Below, one piece after another: positions 13,560 to 25,884 of a DNA stretch of 64,000 bases (the stretch's first letter is position 1; every line of letters begins with the position of its first letter). The DNA is taken from positions 145,037,050 to 145,101,049 of the forward strand of contig JBOZIK010000001.1 of NCBI GenBank assembly GCA_051453625.1, read 5' to 3'. The notes beneath the pieces are model-generated. The model did not search any database. It was not told the origin of the DNA and was given only the letters and a program-made list of their open reading frames with translations. The position numbers and the translations under genes were made by a program. Source of the stretch: Welwitschia mirabilis. Lineage: Eukaryota > Gnetophyta > Gnetopsida > Welwitschiales.

Positions 13560-15080
13560 TTTTTCCATTAACCTCCTATTCCTAGATGATTAACCCTTCC
13601 TCTCATGGTTCTTGTATTTTACTTAGTTGACCAATGGTTAGAAACTAGGAAATCTAATCATGACCAATCTTATAATATCTTAAGAATCCTTTATATGTGG
13701 ATTTAAGATAATAGAAACTAGGCTTAAGTAATCAAGTAGATCTAATTTCTTTTTGTAAGTTATAAATTAAGTAATTTCAATTGATAATAAATGTCATTTT
13801 AAAAAAGAAAATATACAAATAATAACTAATTTCGACTTAACTACGTAGATAAAAAGATAAATGAACAATATTAATCTTACAACTCTAATAGTCTATCACC
13901 TTATTAATAATGCATGGAAGCACAATAAAATGACTTACAGATTACTCCTAAATGAATACATGAGTGGATGACATCTTACATAACAAAAGAAAATATAAAT
14001 TTATACTAGAAATCATATCACACATTGAACTAATTATATGCATAAAAGGCTGGTATGAAAATTTAAAAAAATAATAAACAAGACTATTATGTTTAGAGTA
14101 GAATAAGCTTAAACCTTAAACTATAACTCTTACATTCAAATCCATTATAACAAAGAATGACAAGATTAAAACAAAGTAGAAAATAAAATAAACTAAATGA
14201 AAGAATCCATTTCAGAAGTATTCTTGTAATATGTTAATAAGGAAGTCTTAAATTAATTACATGTCATGGAATAAAATTAAATATGTAGTAAAAGAAAATA
14301 TAGAACTAATCTTTTATTATATATAAAATAGAGTATAAGGATAATTGAATGAATTTTTCTAAGAAAATTTACAAAGTATAAATCACTTAGCAAAACAAAA
14401 TAGGTTGTACTTATACTTGAAGTCTAAGAGAATTTGAAGAAATATTACAATGAATTTTAAGTCAAACAAGATATGAAAAGGTAGAATTTGGGGTGAACAT
14501 TGATATAGTACTAATATAATCCTTTTATTCCTATCTTTTCCTTGGTTGTCTATCGCATGCTACATATATTATTGATAAGATATACTAAACCAATGAAATC
14601 TAGCCTTGGCCTTTTTACCTAATGTAACTTACCATATAATGATGCAAGACAAAGTAACATAAGCACTTTAGTATCATCACATTCACACTAGCTAGGTAAT
14701 AGCCTCTACTTGATTAATGGTTGTTGTAGTTAATCAAGTTATTTTGTAAATAGATTTTGTTCTTATCTTTAGTAACAAAAAAATATTTGAAAATGGAAAA
14801 TAATTTAAAAATACTTCTTCCAAGTTATTACTTATAAAAAAAATACAAATCATCAAATATATGTCACCATTACTCTTGAATTAATATATATGATATTTAT
14901 ATCCTAGGAGGAAACTGTGTCCATCATATAACTCATAGGACATGTAACCAATATAAAAAAAAATCATTTACACATACAAATACAAGTCATAATAGAAAAC
15001 CATTACACCTCTAAAGAATCTTTTATAGAAGCACTTACCTCATCAAAATCATAAGAGCATTTAACCATATCTCCTAATAG
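13560..15080. other. AT-rich DNA, nothing recognised
   Basis: Homopolymer-rich AT sequence with no coherent frame on either strand and no terminal-repeat structure that could be recognised by eye. Confidence 0.5.
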
Positions 15081-15153
15081 ATCTAGTATATTCTATATGC
15101 TACTAAATCCAGACTCTACCATAACATGAGTTCCTCCTATGATCACATGTGAA

Positions 15154-15713
15154 GTTGGTCTTACTGAATCCATTATCCCTTTGATGAAGTAGCCTCCTTA
15201 TGTCAATAGATGATATCTACATGATATCTTTCCCCATCAACTTCACATTTTTTCTTTAGTTATTATTTCTTAAGAAAATCTAGCATCTTGGACATCTCTT
15301 CATCCCTTTCCTTTATGATCTTGAGTTACTCTAGCATCTTAGCCTTATAATAAGGCTTCCTAAGGCTCATATTATTATAACTTCTTACCATTGAATTATA
15401 ATAAAGGATCTCTTTATTAATGTTCTTATGAAGGCATTTAATCATTAAATCCTATCTAAATTATAATGTGTTAATTTGATGACCTGCTCCATTAAGCACA
15501 TGGCCTCAAAAAGGTAATCTTATTTGCCTCCCATCTGCTACTTTAGATTTATGATGATCCATTATTAATTATCTACCTTTTTCTTTTAATGTCTGAAATT
15601 TATTCTTTGACTCTAATATAAGATTACTTACACTAAGTATGTCTTCTAATTTTACATTTTTCTATACTTGACCATTGATTATGTTTATGATCTGCTCTAT
15701 GATCTCCTTATCA
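15154..15713 (-). repeat. Overlap copy of 16042-16600
   Basis: This stretch matches 16042-16600 at roughly 93-95 percent by eye, and the match ends exactly at the N gap 15714-16041. On the minus strand it carries the same decayed helical frame, including a Lys/Glu-rich stretch with the pattern KERDEEMSKMLDFLKK. It is either an unmerged overlap between two contigs or a real tandem duplication. Confidence 0.6.
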
Positions 15714-16169
15714 NNNNNNNNNNNNNNNNNNNNNNNNNNNNNNNNNNNNNNNNNNNNNNNNNNNNNNNNNNNNNNNNNNNNNNNNNNNNNNNNNNNNNNN
15801 NNNNNNNNNNNNNNNNNNNNNNNNNNNNNNNNNNNNNNNNNNNNNNNNNNNNNNNNNNNNNNNNNNNNNNNNNNNNNNNNNNNNNNNNNNNNNNNNNNNN
15901 NNNNNNNNNNNNNNNNNNNNNNNNNNNNNNNNNNNNNNNNNNNNNNNNNNNNNNNNNNNNNNNNNNNNNNNNNNNNNNNNNNNNNNNNNNNNNNNNNNNN
16001 NNNNNNNNNNNNNNNNNNNNNNNNNNNNNNNNNNNNNNNNNTTGGTCTTACTTAATCCATTATACCCTTTGATGTAGTAGCCTCCTTGTATCAATAGATG
16101 ATACCTACATGATAGCTTTCCCCTTCAAATTCATATTTTTTTTCTTAGTTATTATTTCTCAAGAAAATC

Positions 16170-17010
16170 TAGCATCTTGGACATCTCTTCATCCCTTTCC
16201 TTTATGATGTTAAGTTACTCTAGCATCTTAGCCTTATAATAATCCTTCCTAAGGCTCATATTATTATAACTTCTTACCATTGAATTATAATTAAGGATCT
16301 CTTTATTAATATTCTTATGAAGGCATTTAATAAAATCCTATCTAAATTATAATGTATTAATTTGCTGACCTGCTCCATTAAGCACATGGCCTCAAAAAGG
16401 TAATCTTATGTGCCTCCCAACTACGGCTTTAGGTTTATGATGATCATTTACTAATCACATACCTTTTTCTTTAATGTCTAAAATTTATTCTTTTACTCTA
16501 ATATAAGGTCACTTACACTAAGTATGTCTTCTACTTTTACATTTTTCTATACTTGACCATTGACTATATTTATGATCTTCTCTATGGTCTCCTTAACATA
16601 GTTTTTAGAGATATTTCTAATAATAGGATTAAATTGAGACTAATCTTGATATGGCTTGCATCCTCTAGCCATCTTAAGGTATATGTTACATAAACCAAGA
16701 TGATGTCATATACTTAATACACTCTTGAAATCTAATTACAAACTGTCAATCATATACATTAGATACTCATTTATTAAAGGACATACTATGTCAAGCATCT
16801 TTCTAAGGGAGGACCCTATTAAGGTGTCCAGTTTCTGACACTAATCAACCTCTCTAGAGCCAAAGGTGTAAATATTAAAAACAACTCTATCACTTCCTTA
16901 CCCTTATGATGAACTTGGGTATCTTTTAGTCTTTGTAATTCAACTGATGATCCCATTAGAGGAGTTAAATAATGAATATATAAATCAAACTTAATCATAA
17001 TTTGGACCAT
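16170..17010 (-). pseudogene. Decayed unknown ORF, helical and charged
   Basis: On the minus strand a 63-codon open piece (16819-17010, starting MVQIMIKFDLYIHYLTP) is followed, after one shift of frame, by a single frame from 16798 to about 16170. That frame has about a dozen stops, nearly all where CAA, CAG, CGA or TGG would be one C-to-T (or G-to-A) change away. The readable text is rich in charged and aliphatic residues and probably alpha-helical. No domain is recognised; a gag-like protein of an LTR element is possible. A partial copy of its downstream part lies at 15154-15713, on the other side of the N gap. Confidence 0.35.
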
Positions 17011-17130
17011 TTCAGGCCTTACTCCTTACCCTTAGAATCTCTTATGCTAAAATTATAGTCATTCTTTCATGTTTTACATATTATAATCTTTTATTTGATT
17101 TTTATTCCTAAGTGTTTTAAAATGAATTTA

Positions 17131-17184
17131 AGTTTTATAACATAGCTTGAAACAGACAGTTTTATAACATAGCTTGAAACAGAC
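17131..17184 (+). repeat. Perfect 27-bp tandem duplication
   Basis: Two identical, adjacent 27-bp copies at 17131-17157 and 17158-17184, each starting agttttataacatagcttg. The perfect identity amid otherwise decayed DNA suggests a recent slippage or duplication event. Confidence 0.9.
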
Positions 17185-18975
17185 ATTAAGGTTACATCAT
17201 TTGCCAAATATAGAATATTCACATATAAGTGATATATTTTTAGGGTATAATCATTATCTAGAATTTTCATCTATTCCTTTAATTCCTCTATAGGTATTAT
17301 AAAGATTATGGTCACGACGTCCAACCTTACTTCACCCTAATATTGCAACTGAATTTGAAAGTTTTCTACTATTTTTGTTTTGTAATTCTAGTAGGACTTC
17401 ATCATATAATTATTGTACAATAGCTAGTAGATCTTTTGCTACATTAAGATTTCTTCATTATTTGCATAGATACTTTTAATTATTAAATCTTAAGCCATTA
17501 AAAGTTAATAAATTTTGTATGCCTTAATAAATGATATTTAAAAAGATCTTGAGAAATATGTCCTAGCTACTAAGGTAAAAAATATTAGTCTTAAAATAAA
17601 AACTAGGGCATTAGTTTTAGTGTAGATGATTCTAATTATCATTCTTCTATAAGGAATATAAAGTAAATTCAAAGCTTGCAATTGTTCATTAGGCCAAATA
17701 AATGAAATATTATTTACTATACTTTCAAATATTAACAAAGTGAATAAAAAAATTTCAACATAAAAATAATATGGATACTATGTAGAAATGAATCATCTTA
17801 TAATGAATAGGAAAGCACATTAATCATAGATTCTAATAAAACACTAATAAACGTTGAAGCAGTCAAAGTTAAATAATAATTAATAAAATAAAATTTAGAA
17901 TCAACTAGTAAAAAGTAAGTAATTGTAAATACATAAACTATGGTACAAATAAGGGAAAAGAAAAATCCTTAGACATGGTGAGGAAGTTTTCTCATGAAAT
18001 AGTCATTTCTACACAGTTAAATTCAAAGAAAAGAGACTTAGAACCTTATGATGAGACAAGCACTCATCATAGCCATGAAAACCATAATGGTATTAATGGA
18101 AATGATGGAAAAGAATAAAGAAATACAAATTCAAAATCAAAGAATATTGTATGAAAATAATGATGAAGTGATAAATACCCAACCTTTAAGGTAGCTTACA
18201 CTTTAGCCTTATGAGTAGGGTTTCACCTTTAAGTTGACTTGCTTGAGACATCAAAGTATATTAAATCTAGTTAAATTAATATTACTTAATCATTAATAGT
18301 AATAAAATTAAATCCTGTTGTAANNNNNNNNNNNNNNNNNNNNNNNNNNNNNNNNNNNNNNNNNNNNNNNNNNNNNNNNNNNNNNNNNNNNNNNNNNNNN
18401 NNNNNNNNNNNNNNNNNNNNNNNATCAAAGTATACCAAATATAGTTAAATTAATATTACTTAATCACTAATAGTAATAAAATTAATTCCTATTGTAATTT
18501 TCTTTTGTGACATTTAATTAACTTTCATAAATTTTTATCATTTTGAATTTATTACTTAATGACTAATTTTCATTCTAACATTTTTGAAATCCATCCTACT
18601 TTTAAATGTTAGTGGCTTTATAAATATGATAGTGGATCCAGTTAGGTTAAGGTTTATGCATTTAAGATCAATCATCTTAGCATGACCTACATAATAAATA
18701 TTGAGTATTAAGCCTTCATGATAAAACTTTGATAATTATTAAGATTAGAGCTTAATTAGTGAAAAATAGATGTTTAACATGATATATGTAACCTTAAAGT
18801 AATTAATTTTCTAAATCTTAAGAGGTTAAAATTGTAAAACTTAAAGCACAATAAGGAACAAACAAAAGAATTATTTTCTTGATCTTTTTCTTAGTTTATA
18901 CAATGTTAAAAGATGACCAATTAGGTAATTATTAAGATATTAGAATGAAATACTGCATGTAATACTGCTAGAAGT
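17185..18975. other. AT-rich DNA with an overlapped gap
   Basis: No gene is recognised. The gap 18324-18423 is flanked by matching sequence (about 18246-18323 versus 18424-18500), as at the other 100-N gaps. Confidence 0.5.
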
Positions 18976-18979
18976 TCAT

Positions 18980-19780
18980 TTTTATTTACTTATTCTCTAA
19001 GAATTTTCTTATGAATGGTGCATAGAAGCTTAACAATGATGTTACTAATCCTAATCAATTTATAATTATTTAGATCCTATTATTATCCTTTTTAAAAAGC
19101 ATTACTACTCTATTAATTTTCCATTTTTTATCTAAGTCATTTTTTTGCCTATCATGTAAACTTATTTCTTTTCATACTCATGTCTACATAAAATCCTTTG
19201 AGATATGATGATTGTCTTAACACTATCCTTTTAATCCCTTCTTTAACCTCATTTGAAGTTAATTAGATTTGACTGAACATCATTATAATCCTCTTGTGTA
19301 AGCCATTTATAGTGAATAATTCTTTTCAAAATAGAATTACTTCAATAATGGGTATTTTGTGGTTATAAGAATTTCCAAAATTTTCTTGGATCCTTTTTTG
19401 TCAGTTTTTCTAGTTTAACTTACTTGTCTTTGAGGTGTTTTTGTTTCTTATAATGAATTAGTATTTTACAAGCTTGTACAGCTACATCCTTATTATTATC
19501 ATGAATGAGAACTTTCTCACTTACTTAGACTCAACATCTTACCATTCTTTATCATGATTAGATTTAATAGTTTGGTTCACTTTACATTTGACAAGAAGTA
19601 AAGCCTTACTAAAGTCAATCCTAATGTCCATTTTTGCCCCTTATCTTGAAAAATGCTTTCCAATTTGCTAGTATTTCTAGAGAAGTTTTTCCTTGCTTTT
19701 CATTATAATTGAATTTCATCTTTATTTCAAAGTTGATAATATGATTTGAATAATTAATTCAGCTCATGCCCACCAAAGGT
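18980..19780 (-). pseudogene. LINE fragment: endonuclease end to RT start
   Basis: The minus strand carries pieces of a plant non-LTR retrotransposon ORF2. Near 19740-19770 there is a decayed end of the AP-type endonuclease (NYSNHIINFEI, where the family has SDHxPIxFxI). Next comes a Lys-rich linker (KILIHYKKQKHLKDK) and then KKDPRKFWKFL at about 19369-19402, matching the N-P-x-x-F-W motif between endonuclease and reverse transcriptase. Near 19060-19100 a decayed LFKKDNN..N recalls the RT entry motif (xFKKGDxxxxxNYR). Stops and frameshifts are frequent. The fragment is 5'- and 3'-truncated and dead. Confidence 0.6.
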
Positions 19781-19789
19781 ATATGTATT

Positions 19790-20940
19790 TGAGAAAGGAA
19801 ATCTTCTTATTTGATAAATAGCAATACAGTTGGAACAAACATAAAGAAAAACTATGAATTATCAACTAATAAAGGATGATAAAGTTAAAAAATATACTTA
19901 TATAAATGGTATGACAATTTAAAACTACTTTATTAGTTATTTATAACAATAAAAGAAAGCTTTGTAGATGAGTAACTTTAAAATTATAACTTATTAGATA
20001 GATATTTATATTATTGAATTATTTCTTATATCAAATAAAGCTATCATTGATTATCTTCTTTCCTTCTGAGGATTAAAAGGTTTTTATACACTATTAGTAC
20101 AATCCATATGTTAATAAGATACTATCTAAAAATTAAGAATAATGATAAGCACACAAGATTATATCTAATTGAATAAATTTATTTATGAGATATATTTAAT
20201 TATTTTTAAATTAAACTCACTAAACTTGTAAATTATCTATTAAAAGTTTCAAGTACATTAATTAAAGTCTTGTAAGCAATTGTTTAGTTTTAACTTAGAA
20301 GTGCTTGTATTAATAGGTTAGTTTATAATACATCCCACAAATTAATAGGTTAGTTTATGATCACATAGTTTTATATCGTAATTGATTCTCTAACTAATTG
20401 AACACCTAGAGATAGTTATTATATCTAGTAGTATGCCATATCTATCTTCCTTATAGATTTTGTTGTGTAACTTCATAATAAAGGTAAATATTTGTACAAT
20501 TCACTAAATATTCTTATTTAAGCTATCAATATTATTAATAAGAGTATGATTATATCCTAATAATTAATACTAAAAACCATTACTTATAGAAGATTTTATT
20601 CTTTAATTATCACATGTTATAATTAATACGAACATCTTTAGCCATGAAATATAACTTATTCAATTTGATGCTAAAAATTTGGTTTATAGATTTTCACATA
20701 ATAGACAATCTAAAATATTCAAAGTTCAATGAAAAAAATGTCCTATCAACCACGTATTTTTTAACAAATTAATTTCTTAAATTATAAGAAGTTTATGATC
20801 TAACTAAATTTTAGTAAAATCATGTAAGAAAAATATATACATTTGCATACTCAAATTTTTCATTAACAATAAAAATATAAACTAATTTCAATCAACCTTA
20901 AGAAATAAAATATCTAAGACATTTAGAACTAAAATTAAAA
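19790..20940. other. AT-rich DNA, nothing recognised
   Basis: No coding or repeat family is recognised. A short direct repeat (attaataggttagtttat) occurs at about 20310 and 20340. Confidence 0.5.
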
Positions 20941-20949
20941 TTGAATGCT

Positions 20950-21593
20950 TATTAGAGACACCCTAATGATATTGCAGTGCTTCCCAATTCCTCAAAAAAT
21001 CTTTTAACGGGGAAAAAAAGGGAAGTGAAACCCAAAAAATAGCAAGAAATGTATATGGCACCGACCTCAAAGGTCTCACAAACTCAAAAAGGCCCAACAA
21101 TCCCTGGCAACATGTTTAAAAGGTCAACAAAGTTATGTACTTTTCACATTCTAGTTGTGTTTTTCATTTCCATCATGAGACACCTCGTTTCCAGATGCCA
21201 GCCTGCAAGTGCAACGGCAAGACTAGAGTCCGTCCGTCTTACGTCGGAGCATTCAAATTATATAAACAAAAATCTACCGAGCAACTCGGAATTGCAGGTG
21301 GCAACAGTGGACTTCATAATCATTAATCAATCACTCTACGCTCTTCACCCACGGCTGTTGTCTGCAGTCTAAATACAACATCTAAGATTTTTCGTCGTCG
21401 GCAATCGCACAGTACTGCACGAGGGTGACTGTGTACTCCACTTAAACCATCTGATGACTGATTCTGATGAATTTGCGTTGCAAAACGCAAGAATAATTAC
21501 ATCTCTGAAACCTGAAAAGCATGGCGATTGCCAAGGATTTCGCATATTACATAACATTCGATTTACTACGAGAGTGAGTCAGGGGTTGATTGA
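20950..21593. other. 3' flank of the glycosyltransferase gene
   Basis: This sequence is less AT-rich than the DNA to its left and directly follows the stop codon of the minus-strand gene, so part of it is probably the 3' untranslated region. No canonical AATAAA is seen on the minus strand close to the stop. A plus-strand TATA-like word (attatataaac, about 21257-21268) follows an ACGT-containing stretch, but no plus-strand gene follows it. Short plus frames here (21049-21372) have no family features. Confidence 0.4.
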
Positions 21594-22925
21594 TCAAGAT
21601 TTCCTTTCATCTTGATGAATGACCATGTCAGTTGAAGAAGCAGAAGAGCCGTTGTAGAAACCTTCGCAGAAGATACAGTGTCTGTACAGCAAAAGATGAA
21701 TGATGCTTCCGCGCTCAACATTCAGAGATCGCGTCTGCTTGTTCCAAAGATGAAGCGCGTACGATCGCTCCTCCACCCACAGCAGTGTCTCCAGTCTCCA
21801 CTTCGCGGAAACCGCCGCGGAGAAGAAATCCCGGATTCTGATCCAATCAACAGGGTAGAAAGCACTCGGAGAAAGAATCAGAACGTCCGCCAAAACGGAC
21901 GCAGAATCGGAAGAATTCAGGGCTGCACTGACAACGCGAGAGAGCAGATACGGACCATTATGCCCCCACTTTGATCCATCGAAGCTCCTATCGAATTCCT
22001 CCATAAACAAAATGAGCAGACGATGTCCGCGCTCCATAGCCATCACGGCATTGTTCAATCGGGTCCAGCGACCGCTCTTTGCGTCTGCGCTCTGCGCGCC
22101 GATGACATTACCGAGGCGCGACATGTCTCGCAGAACAATAATATCCGTATCAAGATATATTCCGCCAAAGCGGAACAGCACAAGCAAGCGGAGAATGTTC
22201 GAGAGGTTCTGCGCGAAGGGAATTGTGCCGGGATCGAGTCCGCTTTCCTGCACGCGGCGGAACCAGTCCTCGACCGGCGTTCCTTGCGCAAGATATCGAA
22301 GGTCCGGCGCCATTGCGGTCACCTTGAAGCCCCTGCGCAGAAACGGCTCTAGAATTCTGTTTCCTGCAGGGGAATCAAGGCTTCTGGAAAGGATTAGAAG
22401 GCAGGCATCGGAATTCCATCTGAAGAGACTTTCCATCGCCAGTCGCTCCCGCCCTCCGAAGGATCTGTAGTGCGATATCCATGTCATGAAAAATCGCTGC
22501 GAGCAGGCCGAAGAATTGAAGAATTCGGTGGCTCTGGTGGCGAAAGGCGCAGAGATTGAATCGTGGTGAAGGAATTTGAAGCGCGGAATATTGTCTTTGA
22601 ACCAGGCCGTTCTTTCTGCAGTCGTGAGGTTCGCTGGAGGCGGTTCTTCCAGGCGTGGACTGCTTCTGCGTCTCAAAACTGGTTCCTCTGTTAGAGCGAG
22701 TGCGATAATGCTGTCGTTTCTGAAAGACTGCTCCATATGTTGCTTGTTTTTGGTTTTCTCGGAGGCTCCGATCAAGGTTAGAGTGTGAGCAACTGCGAGC
22801 AGGAAAGCCGCGCAGAAGGCGGTTAAGAGAAGCACTCTCACCCTCTTCTTGGCCATGAATACCCCGAGGCTAAGCTTCATATGCATGGTTTTGTCTGCAA
22901 ATTCTGCTACAATTCGTTGCTGCAA
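21594..22925 (-). CDS. GT32 alpha-1,4-glycosyltransferase-like protein
   Basis: A 443-codon intronless frame. It reads as a type II Golgi membrane protein: a basic stub (MAKKRVR, residues 24-30), one membrane segment (about 30-52), a Pro/Arg-rich stem (about 80-110), then the catalytic part. Visible motifs are NLSNILRLLVLFRFGG followed by YLDTDIIVL, giving the DxD metal and nucleotide-sugar site at D259-D261 (GT32 sugar-binding domain). Next are NNAVMAMERGH, GHNGPYLLSRV and FYPVDW, typical of the alpha-1,4-glycosyltransferase (Gb3-synthase) C-terminal domain, and a Cys-containing tail RHCIFC. Possible N-glycosylation sites are N99, N137, N240, N337 and N425. Plant relatives are annotated 'lactosylceramide 4-alpha-galactosyltransferase-like', but the true donor and acceptor are unproven. 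The first Met lies inside a 25-bp repeat, so Met14 (22886, A at -3) or Met24 (22856) may be the real start. Confidence 0.88.
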   Translation of the reverse strand: MQQRIVAEFADKTMHMKLSLGVFMAKKRVRVLLLTAFCAAFLLAVAHTLTLIGASEKTKNKQHMEQSFRNDSIIALALTEEPVLRRRSSPRLEEPPPANLTTAERTAWFKDNIPRFKFLHHDSISAPFATRATEFFNSSACSQRFFMTWISHYRSFGGRERLAMESLFRWNSDACLLILSRSLDSPAGNRILEPFLRRGFKVTAMAPDLRYLAQGTPVEDWFRRVQESGLDPGTIPFAQNLSNILRLLVLFRFGGIYLDTDIIVLRDMSRLGNVIGAQSADAKSGRWTRLNNAVMAMERGHRLLILFMEEFDRSFDGSKWGHNGPYLLSRVVSAALNSSDSASVLADVLILSPSAFYPVDWIRIRDFFSAAVSAKWRLETLLWVEERSYALHLWNKQTRSLNVERGSIIHLLLYRHCIFCEGFYNGSSASSTDMVIHQDERKS

Positions 22926-22969
22926 ATTCTGCTACAATCTGCTTCTGCAAATTGTCCTACAGCGGATGG
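22895..22969 (-). repeat. Three 25-bp tandem copies at the gene's 5' end
   Basis: Plus-strand copies begin ctgcaaattctgctacaat at 22895 and 22920, and a third, diverged copy begins ctgcaaattgtcctacag at 22945. They cover the 5' leader and the first ten codons of the longest frame. This favours translation starting at Met14 or Met24, leaving the repeat in the 5' untranslated region. Confidence 0.85.
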
Positions 22970-23209
22970 CGCAGTAGATGTTGGGCAAGGAAAAAGCAAA
23001 GCGAGTGATAAGAAATGCATTGGGCTGGAGAAGGCAAAGCAAAGACTAAGAGTAAGACAACGTGTTCTGGCATTGTGCTGCAACGTGACCACTTCAATGG
23101 CTGATTTGTTGTTTATCAGACTGGAGATTTGTCGAGAGACGAAGTTGCTCGAAATGGCTGAGCAGGTGATGAAAGTGAGACCAAAGATATTTCGAACACT
23201 AAATAAGAA

Positions 23210-23335
23210 AATTTGTAATATTTAAAAATGCTGTGTGTTGGAGAAATATTTGTTAACGTGATGTGGCAATAGATGATTTGTTTGCAAGGGGTTGACGTCG
23301 TTCTTTTCTATTATTTCATGCACATGCATGCTGTA
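23210..23335 (-). promoter_or_regulatory. Putative promoter motifs of the GT32 gene
   Basis: Upstream of the minus-strand gene there is an A/T-rich TATA-like word (tttaaatatt on the minus strand, near 23215-23227), an ACGT-core word aacgtg at 23255-23260, TGACGTC at 23293-23299 (bZIP-type core) and CATGCATG at 23323-23330 (the RY motif bound by B3 factors of the ABI3/FUS3 type). The motifs are seen directly; their use is inferred from position about 300-450 bp upstream of the start. Confidence 0.3.
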
Positions 23336-23339
23336 ATGC

Positions 23340-23700
23340 AAAAGCTAAACAAAGCTTCTTCATATGTAAATGCGAATCATGCTAATCATAAACATCCATA
23401 TGCATACATGTTCTGCCCCATTTTTTTTCCCTTTTGGTTTTAAAAAATTGTAATGCACGATCATCACAGACACCCATAAATGCGAAGCACGATCACTTAC
23501 ATAGTTAGGGTTTCTTATTTTAAAAGATTGTCTTGATCCCAAAAAATTTTTGGCCATATGCAATTGCATGTCATGGATTCTTTATCTAAAGGACTACTTA
23601 ATACATGTTCCACGCTAAAAATTAAAACATCTCCAAGGATTAGAATCATCGTCACAATCTTATTATTATATAGTTGTCATTGAGTATTAAGGAAGGAATG
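23340..23700. other. Upstream flank, no gene
   Basis: The transition from the gene island to AT-rich repeat DNA. Two imperfect copies of a short block (aaatgcgaatcatgc near 23368, aaatgcgaagcacg near 23479) are seen. No coding region is supported; the 69-codon minus frame at 23360-23569 has no family features. Confidence 0.4.
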
Positions 23701-25884
23701 TGGACTCTTTTATAGATACTAAGGACAAGTTCATGAGAGACAACACAAAGTGTTTAATATGCAAGGTGAAATCCATAATGCAAATCAAAACTTAACAAAG
23801 CTTACTTATTAAATTTCTCTATAAATATGATTGTTGCTAAGATCTGTTTTTTAATTTCCTGAGATTTTGATTCACTTTCTTGGAATTTCCACTAGCATAG
23901 ATACAAAGTTTCTTCTCCTTTTCTCTCCCACAAAGACTACTATAAAGCTTTTATATTTTACACTATAGATGAAATTAGCCCTTTCATTACCAACTCTTGC
24001 ACTTGATTATTAACTTCTTCTTCAATGTATTCATCCTAATCGATTTCCTTTCTATTAGAATATAAAGTAGTGTGGGAATATGTGCTTCAATATAAGCATT
24101 CTTTCAAAATTCCAAAGGATGTTTAAAGCCATTATATTTTAATAACTACATAACCTAATTTAGTTAATTTTCCTTCTTCTTTAAAAAATTCAATTTTCTT
24201 TATTTATTTGATAGATTTATACCTTCCTTTTTCTTATAATGTTATTTCTTTTTAAATAATGATTTTTGGTGAATATACATCTTTTTTGCCTTATTGCGAA
24301 TGACCTTTACTTTACTTTTAAATTTTGTAGGACTTTTGGAACTAGGATTTGTTTCCCTTTAGTGGTATACATGATTACATATTTTGATATTATGTCTAAA
24401 CTTACAAAATTCATAATGGTTTCTTTCATTTCTCTACATATTTAGTATAATTTACGTAAGTAAAATTTATAGTTATAACTTGATCTTCAATTTTTATAGG
24501 AATATGAATAGCTATTTGATATAAATTTCAAACTCCATTGATTGTCTCTACCCTACAAGAATTTCTTAAATTAACCTAGTTTCTTCATACTACATTATTA
24601 TAGAAATTTAAATTTTTCTTGTTATGCTATTGAAGAATTGAAGCTTCTTTTAATTTTACTTTTCATCAATTATCATTGTTATTTAGATCATTAATGCATT
24701 CTTTACTTGAAACGACATAGTTATTTGAATTCTAATTTTTTCAAGTAACTCCTTTATATCTAGCTTACTTTGCAATAATCCTAGCAATGTTTAGTCAATT
24801 ATTCTCTTTTCCTATATCATATTTTGAATTTATCTTTCCTTTAATACCACTTTACCTTTGAGTAAAAATTTTATAAGATTTGTGATTTTTTTAAATTAAT
24901 GAAGATAAAATTTATACTTGAAGATCATCTTGTGGTTTTTCATTCATCCATTATGCTAAATTTATTTCTAGTTTTGATAATCTTACTAATGCTACTACTT
25001 TTTACAATCTCTTAGTTTCTAAAATATCTAAATCTTGAATCTTCTCACTATCATGGTAGTAAAGTATATTATTTTATAGATAAACATATTTTGTAAATCT
25101 TCTTCCTCTTCTTCTATTTTAGTTTTAATTTATTATTTTTTAAAACATAACTAATACTTCTTTTTGCAGCTTATATAAATGAACTAAACCTTCTTCATTC
25201 TTAACTAGTTTCTAATTTCATTAATTATAAATTCTTAAATAATAAATTTATTTGTTTTTATGTTTATTTGGTATATTCATGAGCACATTATTCACTTTTT
25301 TACAATAAAAATAACACATATTACTTTGGTATGTTTGACTTAGTCTTCTTATTCTTTGAACCTTAGAATGTTACAATCATTTTCTTCTCCTTTTTATTAT
25401 TTTATCATACATTCATATATGTGTCCTCATTTTATGCTTCTATGAATTCTTTCTAAAATAAGAATGATTTTATACCTAAAGGTATAAGGATACATTTGCC
25501 CCTTTACTTGTACTACATAGCATCATCAATATAATTAATAAAGTTAGTTAGTTTTACATAATATCCAAAGTTTCTATCATGTATAATTAATTTCTTAGAA
25601 AAAGGGAAGATACCTTTTATAACGTTATTTTATCGTGATGAAAACATTTTTGGAATTCCTTTTTTCTACTAATAATAAAATCATTTTAATGATGTCTTTG
25701 GCGTTACAATTTATTCTATATGCTAAGCTGCTAGTACTTAATGTATTACACCTAAACTTAAATATTTAGTTAGTCATACTCTTCATCTTTTGTTTATATA
25801 TTGCATTTCGAAGAAATTATGTAAAGGAATATACTTACGTGAAAACCATCTTGGATATTCTTCATCCTAAAAGCTCTGATGCCA
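23700..25884 (-). mobile_element. Decayed copia-like element, 5' part
   Basis: A minus-strand primer-binding site, TGGCATCAGAGC (one change from TGGTATCAGAGC), lies at 25873-25884. Downstream on the minus strand a gag-like frame full of stops leads to a decayed CCHC zinc knuckle near 25263-25320 (reading MCYFYCKKVNNVL, with the His and last Cys lost). Sequence to the left is probably the rest of the element, but no clear protease, integrase or RT motif was found. The LTR should begin just right of 25885; its far end is not defined. Confidence 0.4.

Noticed and set aside
11884-13560. Real tandem duplication of the RNase H region
   Set aside because: The match ends exactly at the 100-N gap, as at other gaps, so a contig overlap is more likely.
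22012-22470. Plus-strand frames opposite the glycosyltransferase (also 21678-21974, 22023-22352, 22576-22788)
   Set aside because: Shadows of a GC-rich coding strand, Arg/Ser-rich, no family features.
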